In this document: positions 43,997-52,983 of the stretch, piece by piece
Layout of the letters: the number at the start of each line of letters is the position of its first letter
Numbering within the stretch: the first letter of the stretch is position 1
Assembly (NCBI RefSeq): GCF_017104715.1
Contig: NZ_JAAGPI010000049.1
Location: 1-59,987 of the forward strand
Length of the DNA: 59,987 nucleotides
Reading direction: 5' to 3'
From: Burkholderia sp. Ac-20365
GTDB taxonomy: Bacteria > Pseudomonadota > Gammaproteobacteria > Burkholderiales > Burkholderiaceae
The notes under the pieces: model-generated
Told to the model about the DNA's origin: nothing
What the model saw: the letters and a program-made list of their open reading frames with translations, nothing else
The model's database searches: none
Made by a program: the position numbers and the translations under genes

Positions 43997-45217
43997 TCAA
44001 TTCCCGATGTAATCGAACAAAGAAAGCTTCTGGATCATCGAGAACCCCTGCTGCGCTGCCTGCAGCGAGAACTGCGTCATCGTGTACTTGCTGATCACGG
44101 AAGTCAGATCGGTCTGCGTCAGATCGGCAAGATTGCTGGTGGTCTGCAGCGAGTTCGTCTGCGTCACCGTCTGCAACGCCTCGACTTCCTGCTCGCGACC
44201 GCCCACCGAGGTCTGCACCGTCGTCACGTTGTTCATCGTGTTGTGCAGCTGCGTCAGCGCCGTACCCAGCGAATTCGTCAGGTTCGCCGCGCCGTTCGTG
44301 CCCGCCACCGGCGTTTGCAGCGCTGCAATCACGCTGTCGAGGTTAGCGAACACATCCGTGCTCGATTGCGCCGCCGGCGTCACCGAGAACGAGTCGCCCG
44401 CGTTCGGCGCACCCGTAATCGTCACGCTCTGTCCACCGCCGCCCAGCGAGATCGACTGGCCCGATGCGAACGTCTGCGGCGCGGTCGTCGTCGACGCCGT
44501 GGTGTCGGTGATCGTGTAAGTGGTCGCCGATGTGAAGTTGATCGTGTACTTGTCCTGGTTCGTCGGATCGGTCGGATTGCTCACCGACACGTCGCCGATC
44601 GTGCCCGTACCCGTGTTGGCCGAATTGCCCGCCGTCACGGCCGTGCTGCCCGCAGGCGAGATGCCCAGGAACACCGAACGGCCCGTATCGCCGATCGCAA
44701 TGGTACGGGTGCCCGTCACCTGCACGTACTGCACGCCGCTGTCGCCGTTGTACTGCACGGCGCCGCTCGCGTTGATCGAAAACGGCGGTGTCGATGCCTG
44801 GTAGCCGGCATACAGGTAGTTCCCCGAGCCGTCCGTACCGTTAGCCAGACCCATCAGCTGGTTGCGCAGACCCTGCAACTGCGTCGCGATCGCGCCGCGG
44901 TCGCTGTCGTTGAGCGAGCCGTCGCCCGCGCGCACGAGCTGCGTGTTGATCGACGTCAGCACGTTGTTGATGCTCGACAGCGAACCATCTTCCGATTGCA
45001 GCGCGGCAAGCGCGGTGTTCTGGTTGTCGGCGTACTGCGAGAGCGTCGCGCCCTGCATGCTGAGCTGCACTGCCTGCGCCGCGCCGACGGGGTTGTCCGA
45101 CGGCGTCGCGAGACTCACGCCGCTCGACAGTTGCTGATACAGCTGCGCGAGCGTGGATTGCTGATCGTCCATCGTCTGGACGTTCATGCCGAAATATTGC
45201 GAAGTAGAGATGCGCAT
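43997..45217 (-). CDS. flgL: Flagellar hook-filament junction protein FlgL (HAP3)
   Basis: A 406-residue protein with the flagellin-like N-terminal helix (MRISTSQYFGMNVQTMDDQQSTLAQLYQQLSSGVSLATPSDNPVGAAQAV) and matching C-terminal helix (TDLTSVISKYTMTQFSLQAAQQGFSMIQKLSLFDYI). The middle is Thr/Ser-rich beta structure. It follows flgK by 14 bases and is transcribed leftward with it. Confidence 0.96.
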   Translation of the reverse strand: MRISTSQYFGMNVQTMDDQQSTLAQLYQQLSSGVSLATPSDNPVGAAQAVQLSMQGATLSQYADNQNTALAALQSEDGSLSSINNVLTSINTQLVRAGDGSLNDSDRGAIATQLQGLRNQLMGLANGTDGSGNYLYAGYQASTPPFSINASGAVQYNGDSGVQYVQVTGTRTIAIGDTGRSVFLGISPAGSTAVTAGNSANTGTGTIGDVSVSNPTDPTNQDKYTINFTSATTYTITDTTASTTTAPQTFASGQSISLGGGGQSVTITGAPNAGDSFSVTPAAQSSTDVFANLDSVIAALQTPVAGTNGAANLTNSLGTALTQLHNTMNNVTTVQTSVGGREQEVEALQTVTQTNSLQTTSNLADLTQTDLTSVISKYTMTQFSLQAAQQGFSMIQKLSLFDYIGN

Positions 45218-45231
45218 AGTCGTTCAACGCC

Positions 45232-47205
45232 TCAATTGAAAATGCCGAGGATCGTCTGGAACAGCGTCTGGGCCGTCTGGATGACCTTGCTGTTCGCCTG
45301 ATACAGCTGCTGGTATTGCAACAGGTTGGCCGCTTCCTCGTTGATGTTCACGCCGGAAATCGCCTGCTGCGCAGTCGTGATCTGCGTGACCAGCGCGGAT
45401 TGCGATTTGTTCGCCGCCTGTACCTGGTTCGTCTGGTTGCCGATGTTGTTCACGTAGTTCGCGTACGAGTCGGTCAGCGTCTGCGTGCCGTTGCTCAACG
45501 ACTTCGCGGTCACCAGATTCGAGATCGACTGCGCGTTGCGGCCGTCCTTGCCGCCCGCCGGGTTCGGTGCGATCTGGAAGGTATCGCCGTTCGCGGGCGA
45601 GCCCGTGATCTGGAGCGACACGTTGTTGATCGTGCTGCCCGTGATCGTCATCGACGAACCCGTGGCCGGGTTGTACGGCACCGGCGTCGTCGTCGCGGTG
45701 ATGTTGTACGAGGTCGGCGGCGTACCGTCGATCGTCACCGTCGAGCCGACCGGGAAGCCGGAGATGGAACCCGTCGTCGAGTCATACGTGAGCGTCGTCG
45801 TGGTATTCGGCAGCGTGTAGCCTGCCGACACCGTGCCCTGCGAGACCGACGCCGTACCCGTATTCGACGTGCCCTTCGTGACGAGCACGGGCGACGAAGC
45901 CGCGATGGCCGCGCCGTCGCTGGTAGTCAGCGCGAAGCCGTTGAGCGCGCCGCGCGTCGGTTCGACGGTGAACGAATCGCCGGGGTTCATCGAGCCCGTC
46001 AGCGAGAACTGCATGCCGCCGATGGGATTGGTCAGATTGGCGGCCTGGCCGACCACCTGGCCCGTCGAGCGGTCGGTGAGCGTGTAGTTCGTGCCGTCGT
46101 ACGACAGCGAATAATCACCCGACACCGGCTGCGCCGGGTTGGTCTGCGTGGCGCCCAGCGTCGCACCGCCCGTGTTCTTCAGGTTCGCGTAGACGGTCGG
46201 ATTGCCAACCGTGAAGAGCGCGCCGCCCTTGTTGCCGTTCAGGTCGATACCGAGCGCGTTTTGCGCGTTGACCTGGGCGGCGAAGCTCGTCGCGATCGCG
46301 CCGAGTTGCGCTTCGGCGGGGTCGAGCGTCTGGCTGCGGAACGTCATCAGCCCACCGATCTGCCCTCCCAGCGACGTGCTGTCGGGCAGGATTTGCGGCG
46401 TCGTCGTTCCGGCTTGACTCGCAAGACCCGCGTAGGCAACGGCCGTTTCCGTCGGGTCGGACGGCGACGTGACCGTCGTGAGATTGAAGCTGCGGTCGGC
46501 AACGACGAGCGGCTGGCCGTTGCTCATGAACAGGCTGTAGCCCGTATCGCTCTGCACGACCTGCACGCCGACGAGCTGCGACAGGTTCGACACAGCGAGG
46601 TCACGCTGGTCGAGCAGCTGGTTGGGCGGCTGACCTTGTGCGCTGAGCGCCTGGATCTGCGTATTCAGCTGTGCGATCTGGGCGCTGTACGTGTTGATCT
46701 GCTTGACGGTATCGCCGAGCTGCGTGTTGACGTTGGCGCGCAGCTGGTCGTACTGGTCGCCTGCCGCGTTGATCTGGTCCGCCAACGATTGCGCGGTACT
46801 GATAGCGCTTTGGCGCATTGCGGGATTCGACGCATCGTTCGCGACGTTCTGCATGCCCGTGAAATACGACGTGATCGCGCTGGAGATGCCCGAGGTCGGG
46901 CTGCCGACCATATTGTTGAGCTGCGCGATCAGGTTGTAGTACGAGTTAAGCGAGCCGGACTGCGACTGGGCGTTGTTGAGCTCGGTCGTCAGGTACTGGC
47001 TGTACTGGCGTTGAACGGTCGTCGTCGACACGCCGCTGCCGATAAAACCGGAGCCCGTGTACTGACCACTCGATTCCGAGTAGACGGGACGCTCGACGGA
47101 ATAGCCGGGCGTCGCCTGATTGCTGATGTTCTGACCCGTCGTTGTCAGCCCCCATTGGGCTGCGTTGAGTCCACTGAGGCCGATGCTAAAGAGGTTGCTG
47201 GACAT
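45232..47205 (-). CDS. flgK: Flagellar hook-associated protein FlgK (HAP1)
   Basis: A 657-residue junction protein, longer than the enteric form (about 550) through an enlarged Thr/Ser-rich middle. N-terminal SSNLFSIGLSGLNAAQWGLTTTGQNISNQATPGYSVE and C-terminal SGVNINEEAANLLQYQQLYQANSKVIQTAQTLFQTIL are typical. It joins hook to filament with FlgL. Driven by a sigma-28 promoter at 47275-47301. Confidence 0.96.
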   Translation of the reverse strand: MSSNLFSIGLSGLNAAQWGLTTTGQNISNQATPGYSVERPVYSESSGQYTGSGFIGSGVSTTTVQRQYSQYLTTELNNAQSQSGSLNSYYNLIAQLNNMVGSPTSGISSAITSYFTGMQNVANDASNPAMRQSAISTAQSLADQINAAGDQYDQLRANVNTQLGDTVKQINTYSAQIAQLNTQIQALSAQGQPPNQLLDQRDLAVSNLSQLVGVQVVQSDTGYSLFMSNGQPLVVADRSFNLTTVTSPSDPTETAVAYAGLASQAGTTTPQILPDSTSLGGQIGGLMTFRSQTLDPAEAQLGAIATSFAAQVNAQNALGIDLNGNKGGALFTVGNPTVYANLKNTGGATLGATQTNPAQPVSGDYSLSYDGTNYTLTDRSTGQVVGQAANLTNPIGGMQFSLTGSMNPGDSFTVEPTRGALNGFALTTSDGAAIAASSPVLVTKGTSNTGTASVSQGTVSAGYTLPNTTTTLTYDSTTGSISGFPVGSTVTIDGTPPTSYNITATTTPVPYNPATGSSMTITGSTINNVSLQITGSPANGDTFQIAPNPAGGKDGRNAQSISNLVTAKSLSNGTQTLTDSYANYVNNIGNQTNQVQAANKSQSALVTQITTAQQAISGVNINEEAANLLQYQQLYQANSKVIQTAQTLFQTILGIFN

Positions 47206-47274
47206 GCGTCATCCTGAAAGACGGCGTAAGGGGCGGAGGTTTTTCGGCTCCGCCAGGTTGACCGAACAGTTTGT

Positions 47275-47301
47275 ATATCGGCTTTCCGGGCGGAAGATTG
47301 A
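47275..47301 (-). promoter_or_regulatory. Sigma-28 (FliA) promoter of flgKL
   Basis: Read leftward: TCAA (47301-47298), 15 bases, GCCGATAT (47282-47275), one mismatch to each FliA box. It lies 70 bases before the flgK start and about 34 bases from the edge of repeat element D. Confidence 0.8.
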
Positions 47302-47334
47302 GGGCTCGAAGGGGGTTTTATGCGCGGTACGCGC

Positions 47335-48086
47335 GGTTTTTTTTGGTTTTGGTTTTGGTTTTGGTTTTGGTTTTGCTGGCGCTGGTGCTGGCATCCGCGT
47401 GATGTTTTGCCCAGTTCACGCGTTGCCCCTGTGCGGGGCGGCACTTACTTTCTTTGCCGCCGCAAAGAAAGTAAGCAAAGAAAGCGGGCTAACACCGCCC
47501 GTGCTTGACCTCCGCCTGAGGGCCCCCAACCGGTCCTCCACTTCAAACGGCGTTCTGCCTTTCACTGCCCGTTGCCAACGCCTTAAATAGGCGCCTCACC
47601 CGCTTCAAGCACCCGTAGCGCAGCCAGCGGCAGCGACTGGTTACGGCCGCCCAGGTGGCAAACTGTGTGTAGGTCGTAGTACTCCACACCTCAGCGCCCT
47701 TACGACACCGATCGTGTTTTTCAGTCCGGAGTGAATGCGTGTACGGCGCGAAAGCCGACACACAGTTTGCCGCCATAGCACGTGGGCGATGCGATCGCGC
47801 GTGTGGTGACGCGGGAGTGTGAAGCGGGTGAGGCGCTCGATAAGAGCGTTGGCAACGGGCAGTGAAAGGCAGGTTGCCGTTTGAAGCGGAGGACCCGTTG
47901 GGGGCCCTCAGGCGGAAACAAGGATTAGCGGTGTTCAGCGGCTTTCTTTTGCCTACTTTTCTTTGCCGCGGCAAAGAAAAGTAGGTGCCGCCCCGCACAG
48001 GGGCGACGCGTGAAGAACCGATAACAAATCGCGGACGCCAGCAAAAACACAAGCAAACCACCCAAGCGTCGCAAGACAAAAAAACC
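47335..48086. repeat. Palindromic hairpin element, copy D (full length, 752 bp)
   Basis: Same orientation as copy A: type 1 long hairpin on the left (47444-47475), type 2 on the right (47952-47985). Facing GGCAAACTGTGTG motifs at 47657 and 47758-47771. Left outer tract is an almost pure run of TTTTGG units (47337-47376) but lacks the GTCTTGCGACGCT block, which is present on the right. The right end directly abuts the ycgR stop codon. Confidence 0.9.
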
Positions 48087-48836
48087 TCAAGCCCTCGCAA
48101 GAGAACGGCGCTTCATCTCCAGCTGGGTAATCAACCGTTGCAGCGTATTCTCAGCATTCCCCGGCAGAGACAAGAAGCGAAACCCTAGCGTGTAACGCTG
48201 CGTCCCATTAGGCAAATCAATAGCCCGATTCGACATCAACTCAAGATCGAGCTGCAAGGTTCCAAGCGCACCAAGCGTCACTTCGGTATCAAGCAACTGC
48301 ACACCATGCTCAAGCGTGGAAACACGCTCATCACTCGTGCGCATCGCAATCCCGCCAAGCGAAAGATCCTGCACTTCGAAACGGAAACCCTCGCCATCCG
48401 GCAGGCGCCCGCGGCAAGTGTAAGGATCCAGCAACGGCGCATCGACGCGGAAATACTCGCGCCGCTGCACGTAATACAAAACCTCGGGGAAGTTGGCCTC
48501 GAACGAAGGCCGTCCTTCGAAGGTCGTCTCACGCGGCGTCTGCGTGACGAAGTGCACCCGCACGCCATCCGGCGTCGCGTGGAAATGGCCCTCGGGCGAT
48601 GACAGCAGGCCGCGGTTCTGCTCGGCCAGCGCGCCCCAGTCAAACGTGAAAGTACGCTCTCGCACGTCCACTTCAAGGATCTTCGTCACGAGCTGGCCGC
48701 CCTTGTACTGCACGGTCAGAAAATCGCCGCGATTGAGCAGGTTGCGCAGTTGCACACCGATCTCTAGCGGATTGCGCCGACCAAAGTCGACGCCTTCCGT
48801 ATCGCGGTCATCACCATTCGACTGGGTGGTATTCAT
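48087..48836 (-). CDS. ycgR: Flagellar brake protein YcgR (PilZ domain)
   Basis: A 249-residue protein with an N-terminal YcgR domain (about 20-115) and a C-terminal PilZ domain. The c-di-GMP binding motifs are present: QRREYFRVDAP (RxxxR) and DLSLGGIAMRT (D/NxSxxG). YcgR with c-di-GMP slows the motor by binding the switch complex. It is preceded by a sigma-28 promoter. Its final codons are T-ending as it meets repeat element D. Confidence 0.92.
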   Translation of the reverse strand: MNTTQSNGDDRDTEGVDFGRRNPLEIGVQLRNLLNRGDFLTVQYKGGQLVTKILEVDVRERTFTFDWGALAEQNRGLLSSPEGHFHATPDGVRVHFVTQTPRETTFEGRPSFEANFPEVLYYVQRREYFRVDAPLLDPYTCRGRLPDGEGFRFEVQDLSLGGIAMRTSDERVSTLEHGVQLLDTEVTLGALGTLQLDLELMSNRAIDLPNGTQRYTLGFRFLSLPGNAENTLQRLITQLEMKRRSLARA

Positions 48837-48974
48837 GGCCTTGCCAATTTCTCATCGTTCTTGCGTGCACGTCGCGCGAACACGTCAGATCAAGGCTCAG
48901 CCCTGCCTGCATGGGTCGCGAAACACGCGTGGGACCGGCTTTTTTTCCAGCATTCCGGTATCGGGTCTGTCTGT

Positions 48975-49001
48975 TTAGCGGCAGCGGCGGGTCAAAGTTT
49001 A
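48975..49001 (-). promoter_or_regulatory. Sigma-28 (FliA) promoter of ycgR
   Basis: Read leftward: TAAA (49001-48998), 15 bases, GCCGCTAA (48982-48975). One mismatch to the FliA consensus. It lies about 139 bases before the ycgR start. Confidence 0.8.
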
Positions 49002-49104
49002 GACTGCTTTACGAAATATTTTCCGCAAACGTTTGACACCGCAACGAAGACAGGATACGCGAAATCCCTTCACGGTCGAGAAATGACAAATGGCAAAAAG
49101 TCAG

Positions 49105-49130
49105 AAGAAAACGCGGCTCAAGCCAGCCGC
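49105..49130 (-). terminator. Terminator of the flgB-flgJ operon
   Basis: Read leftward, GCGGCT/AGCCGC with a six-base loop followed by GTTTTCTTC. It lies about 120 bases after the flgJ stop and before the ycgR promoter. Confidence 0.65.
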
Positions 49131-49252
49131 CCAGGGCGGCCGGCCCGTCCGTCTGATTGTGCGAGATGGCCCCGTCGCCGGCATGATGCGGTTGAACCGC
49201 CGGGTGACTGCAAGACCGTGAGCGAAGCATCGACGTGCCTCGCTCACACACG

Positions 49253-50188
49253 TCACACCATTTTCTGCATGATCGAGATGAGCTTCTTCGCGTAGTGCGG
49301 ATCGGTCGCGTAGCCGGCGCGCTGCATGCCCTGCGCGAAGCCGTTCACATCGCGCGACGAATTGTTGATGACCTGCGCATAACGCGGGTTCGACTTCAGG
49401 AAGCTCGCGTAGTCGGTCATCGCTTCCTCGTACGAATCGTACGCGCGGAATTTCTCGACCACGCGCTGCGGACGGCCGTTGATGTACTCCGTCGTCACCG
49501 TTGCAACCGTCTTGCCGTTCCAGTCGTCGGTGGCCTTGATGCCAAAAATGTTGTGGCTGGTCGAGCCGTCCGACTTCTTGATCTCGCGCTTGCCCCAGCC
49601 CGATTCGAGCGCGGCCTGACCGATGATGAAGCGCGCCGGAATGCCCGTCGCGGCGCTTGCAGCCTGCGCCGGCGCAGCGAGCTTGTCCACGAACGCATCG
49701 ACCTTGTCCGATGAACCGTCGCCACGCACGGGCGGTGTCAGTGCGCTGTTGGCCGTATAGCCGCGGCCCGTCTTCAGCGCGCCGTTGTTGGCCGGATTCG
49801 CGTAGGCCTTGGCCAGCGCGTTCAGCGCGACGTTGTTGCCCGCGTTCGAATCGTCGGCGGACATGCCGGAGTTGCGCATCAACTGCTTGAGCATCGCATC
49901 GGCAACGCCGATGCCCTTCGACGACATCTGCTGCGACAGCTGCTGATCCATCATCGACGTGAACGTTGCCGTGTCGTGCGAATCGAACGGGCCGTCGGAC
50001 GGCGTCGCGTCGCGCATGCTCTTCAACATCATCTGCGTGAAGACGGCGTCGAACTGCTTGGCCGCCGACTTCATCGCCTCGCGCGGATTCGCAGCCGCCT
50101 GGGCGCGCATCGCGTCGAAGCCCTGCGTGTCGAGGGCAAACCGGTTGGTCAGGTCGTTCGCGGCATTGCGCGTCGTGTCGGAGTTCAT
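49253..50188 (-). CDS. flgJ: FlgJ: rod cap and peptidoglycan hydrolase
   Basis: A 311-residue two-domain protein. Residues 1-120 are the rod-cap domain (AAKQFDAVFTQMMLKSMRDATPSDGPFDSHDTATFTSMMDQQLSQQMSSKGIGVADAMLKQL). Residues 150-311 are the glucosaminidase domain with the catalytic Glu in QAALESGWGKREI and NIFGIKATDDWNGK. It opens the murein layer for the rod. The last gene of the flgB operon, 12 bases after flgI. Confidence 0.96.
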   Translation of the reverse strand: MNSDTTRNAANDLTNRFALDTQGFDAMRAQAAANPREAMKSAAKQFDAVFTQMMLKSMRDATPSDGPFDSHDTATFTSMMDQQLSQQMSSKGIGVADAMLKQLMRNSGMSADDSNAGNNVALNALAKAYANPANNGALKTGRGYTANSALTPPVRGDGSSDKVDAFVDKLAAPAQAASAATGIPARFIIGQAALESGWGKREIKKSDGSTSHNIFGIKATDDWNGKTVATVTTEYINGRPQRVVEKFRAYDSYEEAMTDYASFLKSNPRYAQVINNSSRDVNGFAQGMQRAGYATDPHYAKKLISIMQKMV

Positions 50189-50200
50189 TCTTGTTGTTCC

Positions 50201-51391
50201 TTAGATGATCTCGAGATCGGCTCGCAGCGCACCCGCTGCCTTCATCGCCTGCAGGATCGACATCAGATCCGCGGGCGTCGCGCCAAGCGCATTGAGCGCC
50301 TTCACCACTTCGGCGAGATTCGCACCTGCATTCACCATCTTGAGCGCGCCGTTATCCTGCTTCAGCGCAATCTGCGATTGCTGCGCAACGACCGTCTGAC
50401 CGTTCGAGAACGCGCCCGGCTGGCTCACCACCGGCTGCGTATTGACGATCACCGACAGATTGCCGTGCGCCACCGCGCAGGTCTGCAGCGTCACCATCTG
50501 GTTCATCACGATCGAGCCGGTGCGCGCGTTCAGGATCACCTTCGCGGCAGCCTGTGCCGGCTTCACGTCGAGGTTCTGCAACTGCGCCATGAACTGCACC
50601 TGCTGCGCCGGATCGGTCGGCGCGCGCAGCTGGATCGTGCGGCCGTCGAGCGCGACAGCCGTGCCGAAACCGAACGCGTTGTTGATCGCCGACGTGATGC
50701 GCTGCGTCGTGTCGTAATCCATGTCGTTCAGGTCGAGCTGCATCGTGCCCGCCTGCGAAATCGTGGTCGGCACCGAGCGCTCGACGATCGCGCCGCCCGT
50801 AATACGGCCCGCCGCCAGCTGGTTCACCTGCACCTTGCTGCCGTTCGCGCTCGCGCCTGCGCCGCCGACTGCCATGTTGCCCTGCGCCAGCGCATATACC
50901 TGGCCATCCGCGCCCTTGAGCGGCGTGAGCAGCAGCGTGCCGCCGCGCAGGCTCTTCGCATTGCCGAGCGACGACACCGTCACGTCGAGCGCTTCTCCGG
51001 GCCGCGCGAACGCGGGCAGCGACGCCGTCACCATCACGGCAGCGACGTTCTTCAGCTGCATGCTGGAGAGCGAACTCGTGCTCGAACTGCTCGAACCAGC
51101 CGTCTGGTTGTTGATCGAGATGCCGAGGTTCGCGAGCATGTTCGCGAGCGTCTGCGTCGTAAACGGCGTCTGCGTGGTCTGGTCGCCCGTGCCGTCGAGA
51201 CCGACGACAAGGCCATAACCGATCAGCGGGTTGTCGCGCACGCCCTGGATCTGCACGAGATCCTTCAGGCGTTCCGCGTGCGCGACGTGCGTCGTCACGG
51301 GCAGCGCGGCGCATGCGAGCGCGACCACGGCGAAGGCGCGCGCGGCGAAACCGGCAACGGCGTTCAGGCGGAGAAAAGAGAACGTACCCAT
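50201..51391 (-). CDS. flgI: Flagellar P-ring protein FlgI
   Basis: A 396-residue periplasmic protein with a signal peptide (cleavage near THVAHA-ERLKDL) and the conserved LVQIQGVRDNPLIGYGLVVGLDGTGDQTTQTPFTTQTLANMLANLGI block. It forms the P ring in the peptidoglycan layer. Two bases after flgH. Confidence 0.97.
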   Translation of the reverse strand: MGTFSFLRLNAVAGFAARAFAVVALACAALPVTTHVAHAERLKDLVQIQGVRDNPLIGYGLVVGLDGTGDQTTQTPFTTQTLANMLANLGISINNQTAGSSSSSTSSLSSMQLKNVAAVMVTASLPAFARPGEALDVTVSSLGNAKSLRGGTLLLTPLKGADGQVYALAQGNMAVGGAGASANGSKVQVNQLAAGRITGGAIVERSVPTTISQAGTMQLDLNDMDYDTTQRITSAINNAFGFGTAVALDGRTIQLRAPTDPAQQVQFMAQLQNLDVKPAQAAAKVILNARTGSIVMNQMVTLQTCAVAHGNLSVIVNTQPVVSQPGAFSNGQTVVAQQSQIALKQDNGALKMVNAGANLAEVVKALNALGATPADLMSILQAMKAAGALRADLEII

Positions 51392-51393
51392 GA

Positions 51394-52104
51394 TCAGAAC
51401 GGCGAAACGTTGAGGAAGAAGCGTTGCAGCCAGCTCATGTCTTCGGCCTCGTTGATGTAACCCTTCGCCGAATATTCGATCTTCGCGTCCGCGACCTGGG
51501 TGGAGTACACCGCGTTCAGGTTGCTGATCGTGTTCGGATTGACGACACCCGAGAAGCGCACGAATTCGTTGCCCTGGTTGATCAGCATCTGCTTTTCGCC
51601 GCTCACGACGAGATTGCCGTTCGGCTGCACGCCGATCACCGTGACGGTGATCGTGCCGTTGAAGGTGTTCGACGCGTTCGCGCCGCCCGTCGCCTTGAAC
51701 GCGTTGCTGCCCGTCGCGTCGAGATTCACCTTGCCGAACAGGCCGCCCATGAAGCCCGCCGTCGGCACGCCGAACTTGGTCTCGCCCGCACGGTTCGCAT
51801 TCGAACCCGACGACTTCGTTGCGTTGACGTTTTCGGAGATGACAATGGTCAGGATGTCGCCGACATTACGCGGACGCTGGTCTTCGAACAGCGGCCGGCC
51901 AGCGTAACCGGGGTTGTAGATCGAGCCGGGCGCCTGCAGCGATGGCGGCGTCGGAGGCATCGCCGTCATCGGTTGCTGGGTGATCGGGTCCCGCGGCACG
52001 AGCGCGCAGCCGCCGAGCGCAGCGGCGAACACGCTCGCGCTGGCGAGCATGGAAACTGCCCGCGCGCCGCGCACAGTGATCTGGTTTCGAATGAAGTGCG
52101 ACAT
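51394..52104 (-). CDS. flgH: Flagellar L-ring lipoprotein FlgH
   Basis: A 236-residue outer-membrane lipoprotein. The signal peptide ends in a lipobox (ALGGC, Cys at about 32). The body has GSIYNPGYAGRPLFEDQRPRNVGDILTIVISENVNATKSSGSNANR and ends in the usual WLQRFFLNVSPF. It forms the L ring around the rod. Confidence 0.97.
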   Translation of the reverse strand: MSHFIRNQITVRGARAVSMLASASVFAAALGGCALVPRDPITQQPMTAMPPTPPSLQAPGSIYNPGYAGRPLFEDQRPRNVGDILTIVISENVNATKSSGSNANRAGETKFGVPTAGFMGGLFGKVNLDATGSNAFKATGGANASNTFNGTITVTVIGVQPNGNLVVSGEKQMLINQGNEFVRFSGVVNPNTISNLNAVYSTQVADAKIEYSAKGYINEAEDMSWLQRFFLNVSPF

Positions 52105-52142
52105 CTTGATTACCGCCTGAATGTTTCTGACTATCAGCCTGC

Positions 52143-52931
52143 TTAAACGGGCATCTGGCTGAGCGTCTGCAGCATCTGGTCGGAAGTCGTCACGGCCTTG
52201 CTGTTGATTTCGTACGCGCGCTGGGTCTGGATCATGTTCACCAGTTCCTGCACGACGTTCACGTTCGACGCTTCGACATAGCCCTGATTCAGCGTGCCTG
52301 CGCCGTTCAGACCCGGCGTCGCGACGTTCGGCGTACCCGACGACGTGGTTTCAGCGAACAGGTTTTCGCCCTTCGCGTCGAGGCCGGTCGGGTTGATGAA
52401 CGTGGCGACCTGCAGCGAGCCGATCTGCGTCGTCGCCGTCGAGCCGGCGGTGGTCACCGACACCACGCCGTCGCTGCCGATCGTGAGCGACGTCGCGTTC
52501 TGCGGAATCGTGATCGCGGGCAGCACCTGATAGCCGCTCGACGTGACGAGCTGGCCCTGTGCGTTGGTCTGGAACGAGCCGTCACGCGTGTACGCGGTCG
52601 TGCCGTCCGGCATCTGCACCTGGAAGAAGCCCTGGCCGTTGATCGCGACGTCCTTCGAGTTGCCCGTCTGCTGCAGGTTGCCCTGCGTGTACAGGCGTTC
52701 GGTCGCGACCTGTTGCACGCCTGTGCCGAGCTGGATGCCCGACGGCAGTTCCGTCTGCTGCGTCGAGTTCGCGCCAGGCTGGCGGATGGTCTGATACAGC
52801 AGGTCTTCGAACACGGCGCGCGAGCCCTTGAAGCCGTTCGTGCTGACGTTCGCGAGGTTGTTCGAAATCACGTCCATCTGCGCCTGTTGCGCATTCATGC
52901 CCGTGGCGGCGATATAGAGTGAGCGGTTCAC
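52143..52931 (-). CDS. flgG: Distal rod protein FlgG
   Basis: A 262-residue rod protein: MNRSLYIAATGMNAQQAQMDVISNNLANVSTNGFKGSRAVFEDLLYQ at the N-terminus and VNVVQELVNMIQTQRAYEINSKAVTTSDQMLQTLSQMPV at the C-terminus, both typical of FlgG. Leftward in the flgB operon between flgF and flgH. Confidence 0.97.
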   Translation of the reverse strand: MNRSLYIAATGMNAQQAQMDVISNNLANVSTNGFKGSRAVFEDLLYQTIRQPGANSTQQTELPSGIQLGTGVQQVATERLYTQGNLQQTGNSKDVAINGQGFFQVQMPDGTTAYTRDGSFQTNAQGQLVTSSGYQVLPAITIPQNATSLTIGSDGVVSVTTAGSTATTQIGSLQVATFINPTGLDAKGENLFAETTSSGTPNVATPGLNGAGTLNQGYVEASNVNVVQELVNMIQTQRAYEINSKAVTTSDQMLQTLSQMPV

Positions 52932-52983
52932 TTGTTTCTCCGTGGAGCGCAGCGTCGTGCGTTCCGTTAAATCTGCGTCGGGA

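Larger units (their letters stand above)
48837..49252. other. 416-bp region between ycgR and flgJ
   Basis: Contains the ycgR sigma-28 promoter, the flgJ-side terminator hairpin (49105-49130) and an 8-bp inverted repeat GTGAGCGA/TCGCTCAC (49218-49247) directly after the flgJ stop. A rightward frame (48861-49295) has no ribosome-binding site, no recognisable domain and overlaps flgJ; it is not called as a gene. Confidence 0.6.

Noticed and set aside
48861..49295. 144-codon rightward frame between ycgR and flgJ
   Set aside because: Overlaps the ycgR promoter, a terminator and the end of flgJ; no ribosome-binding site or domain.
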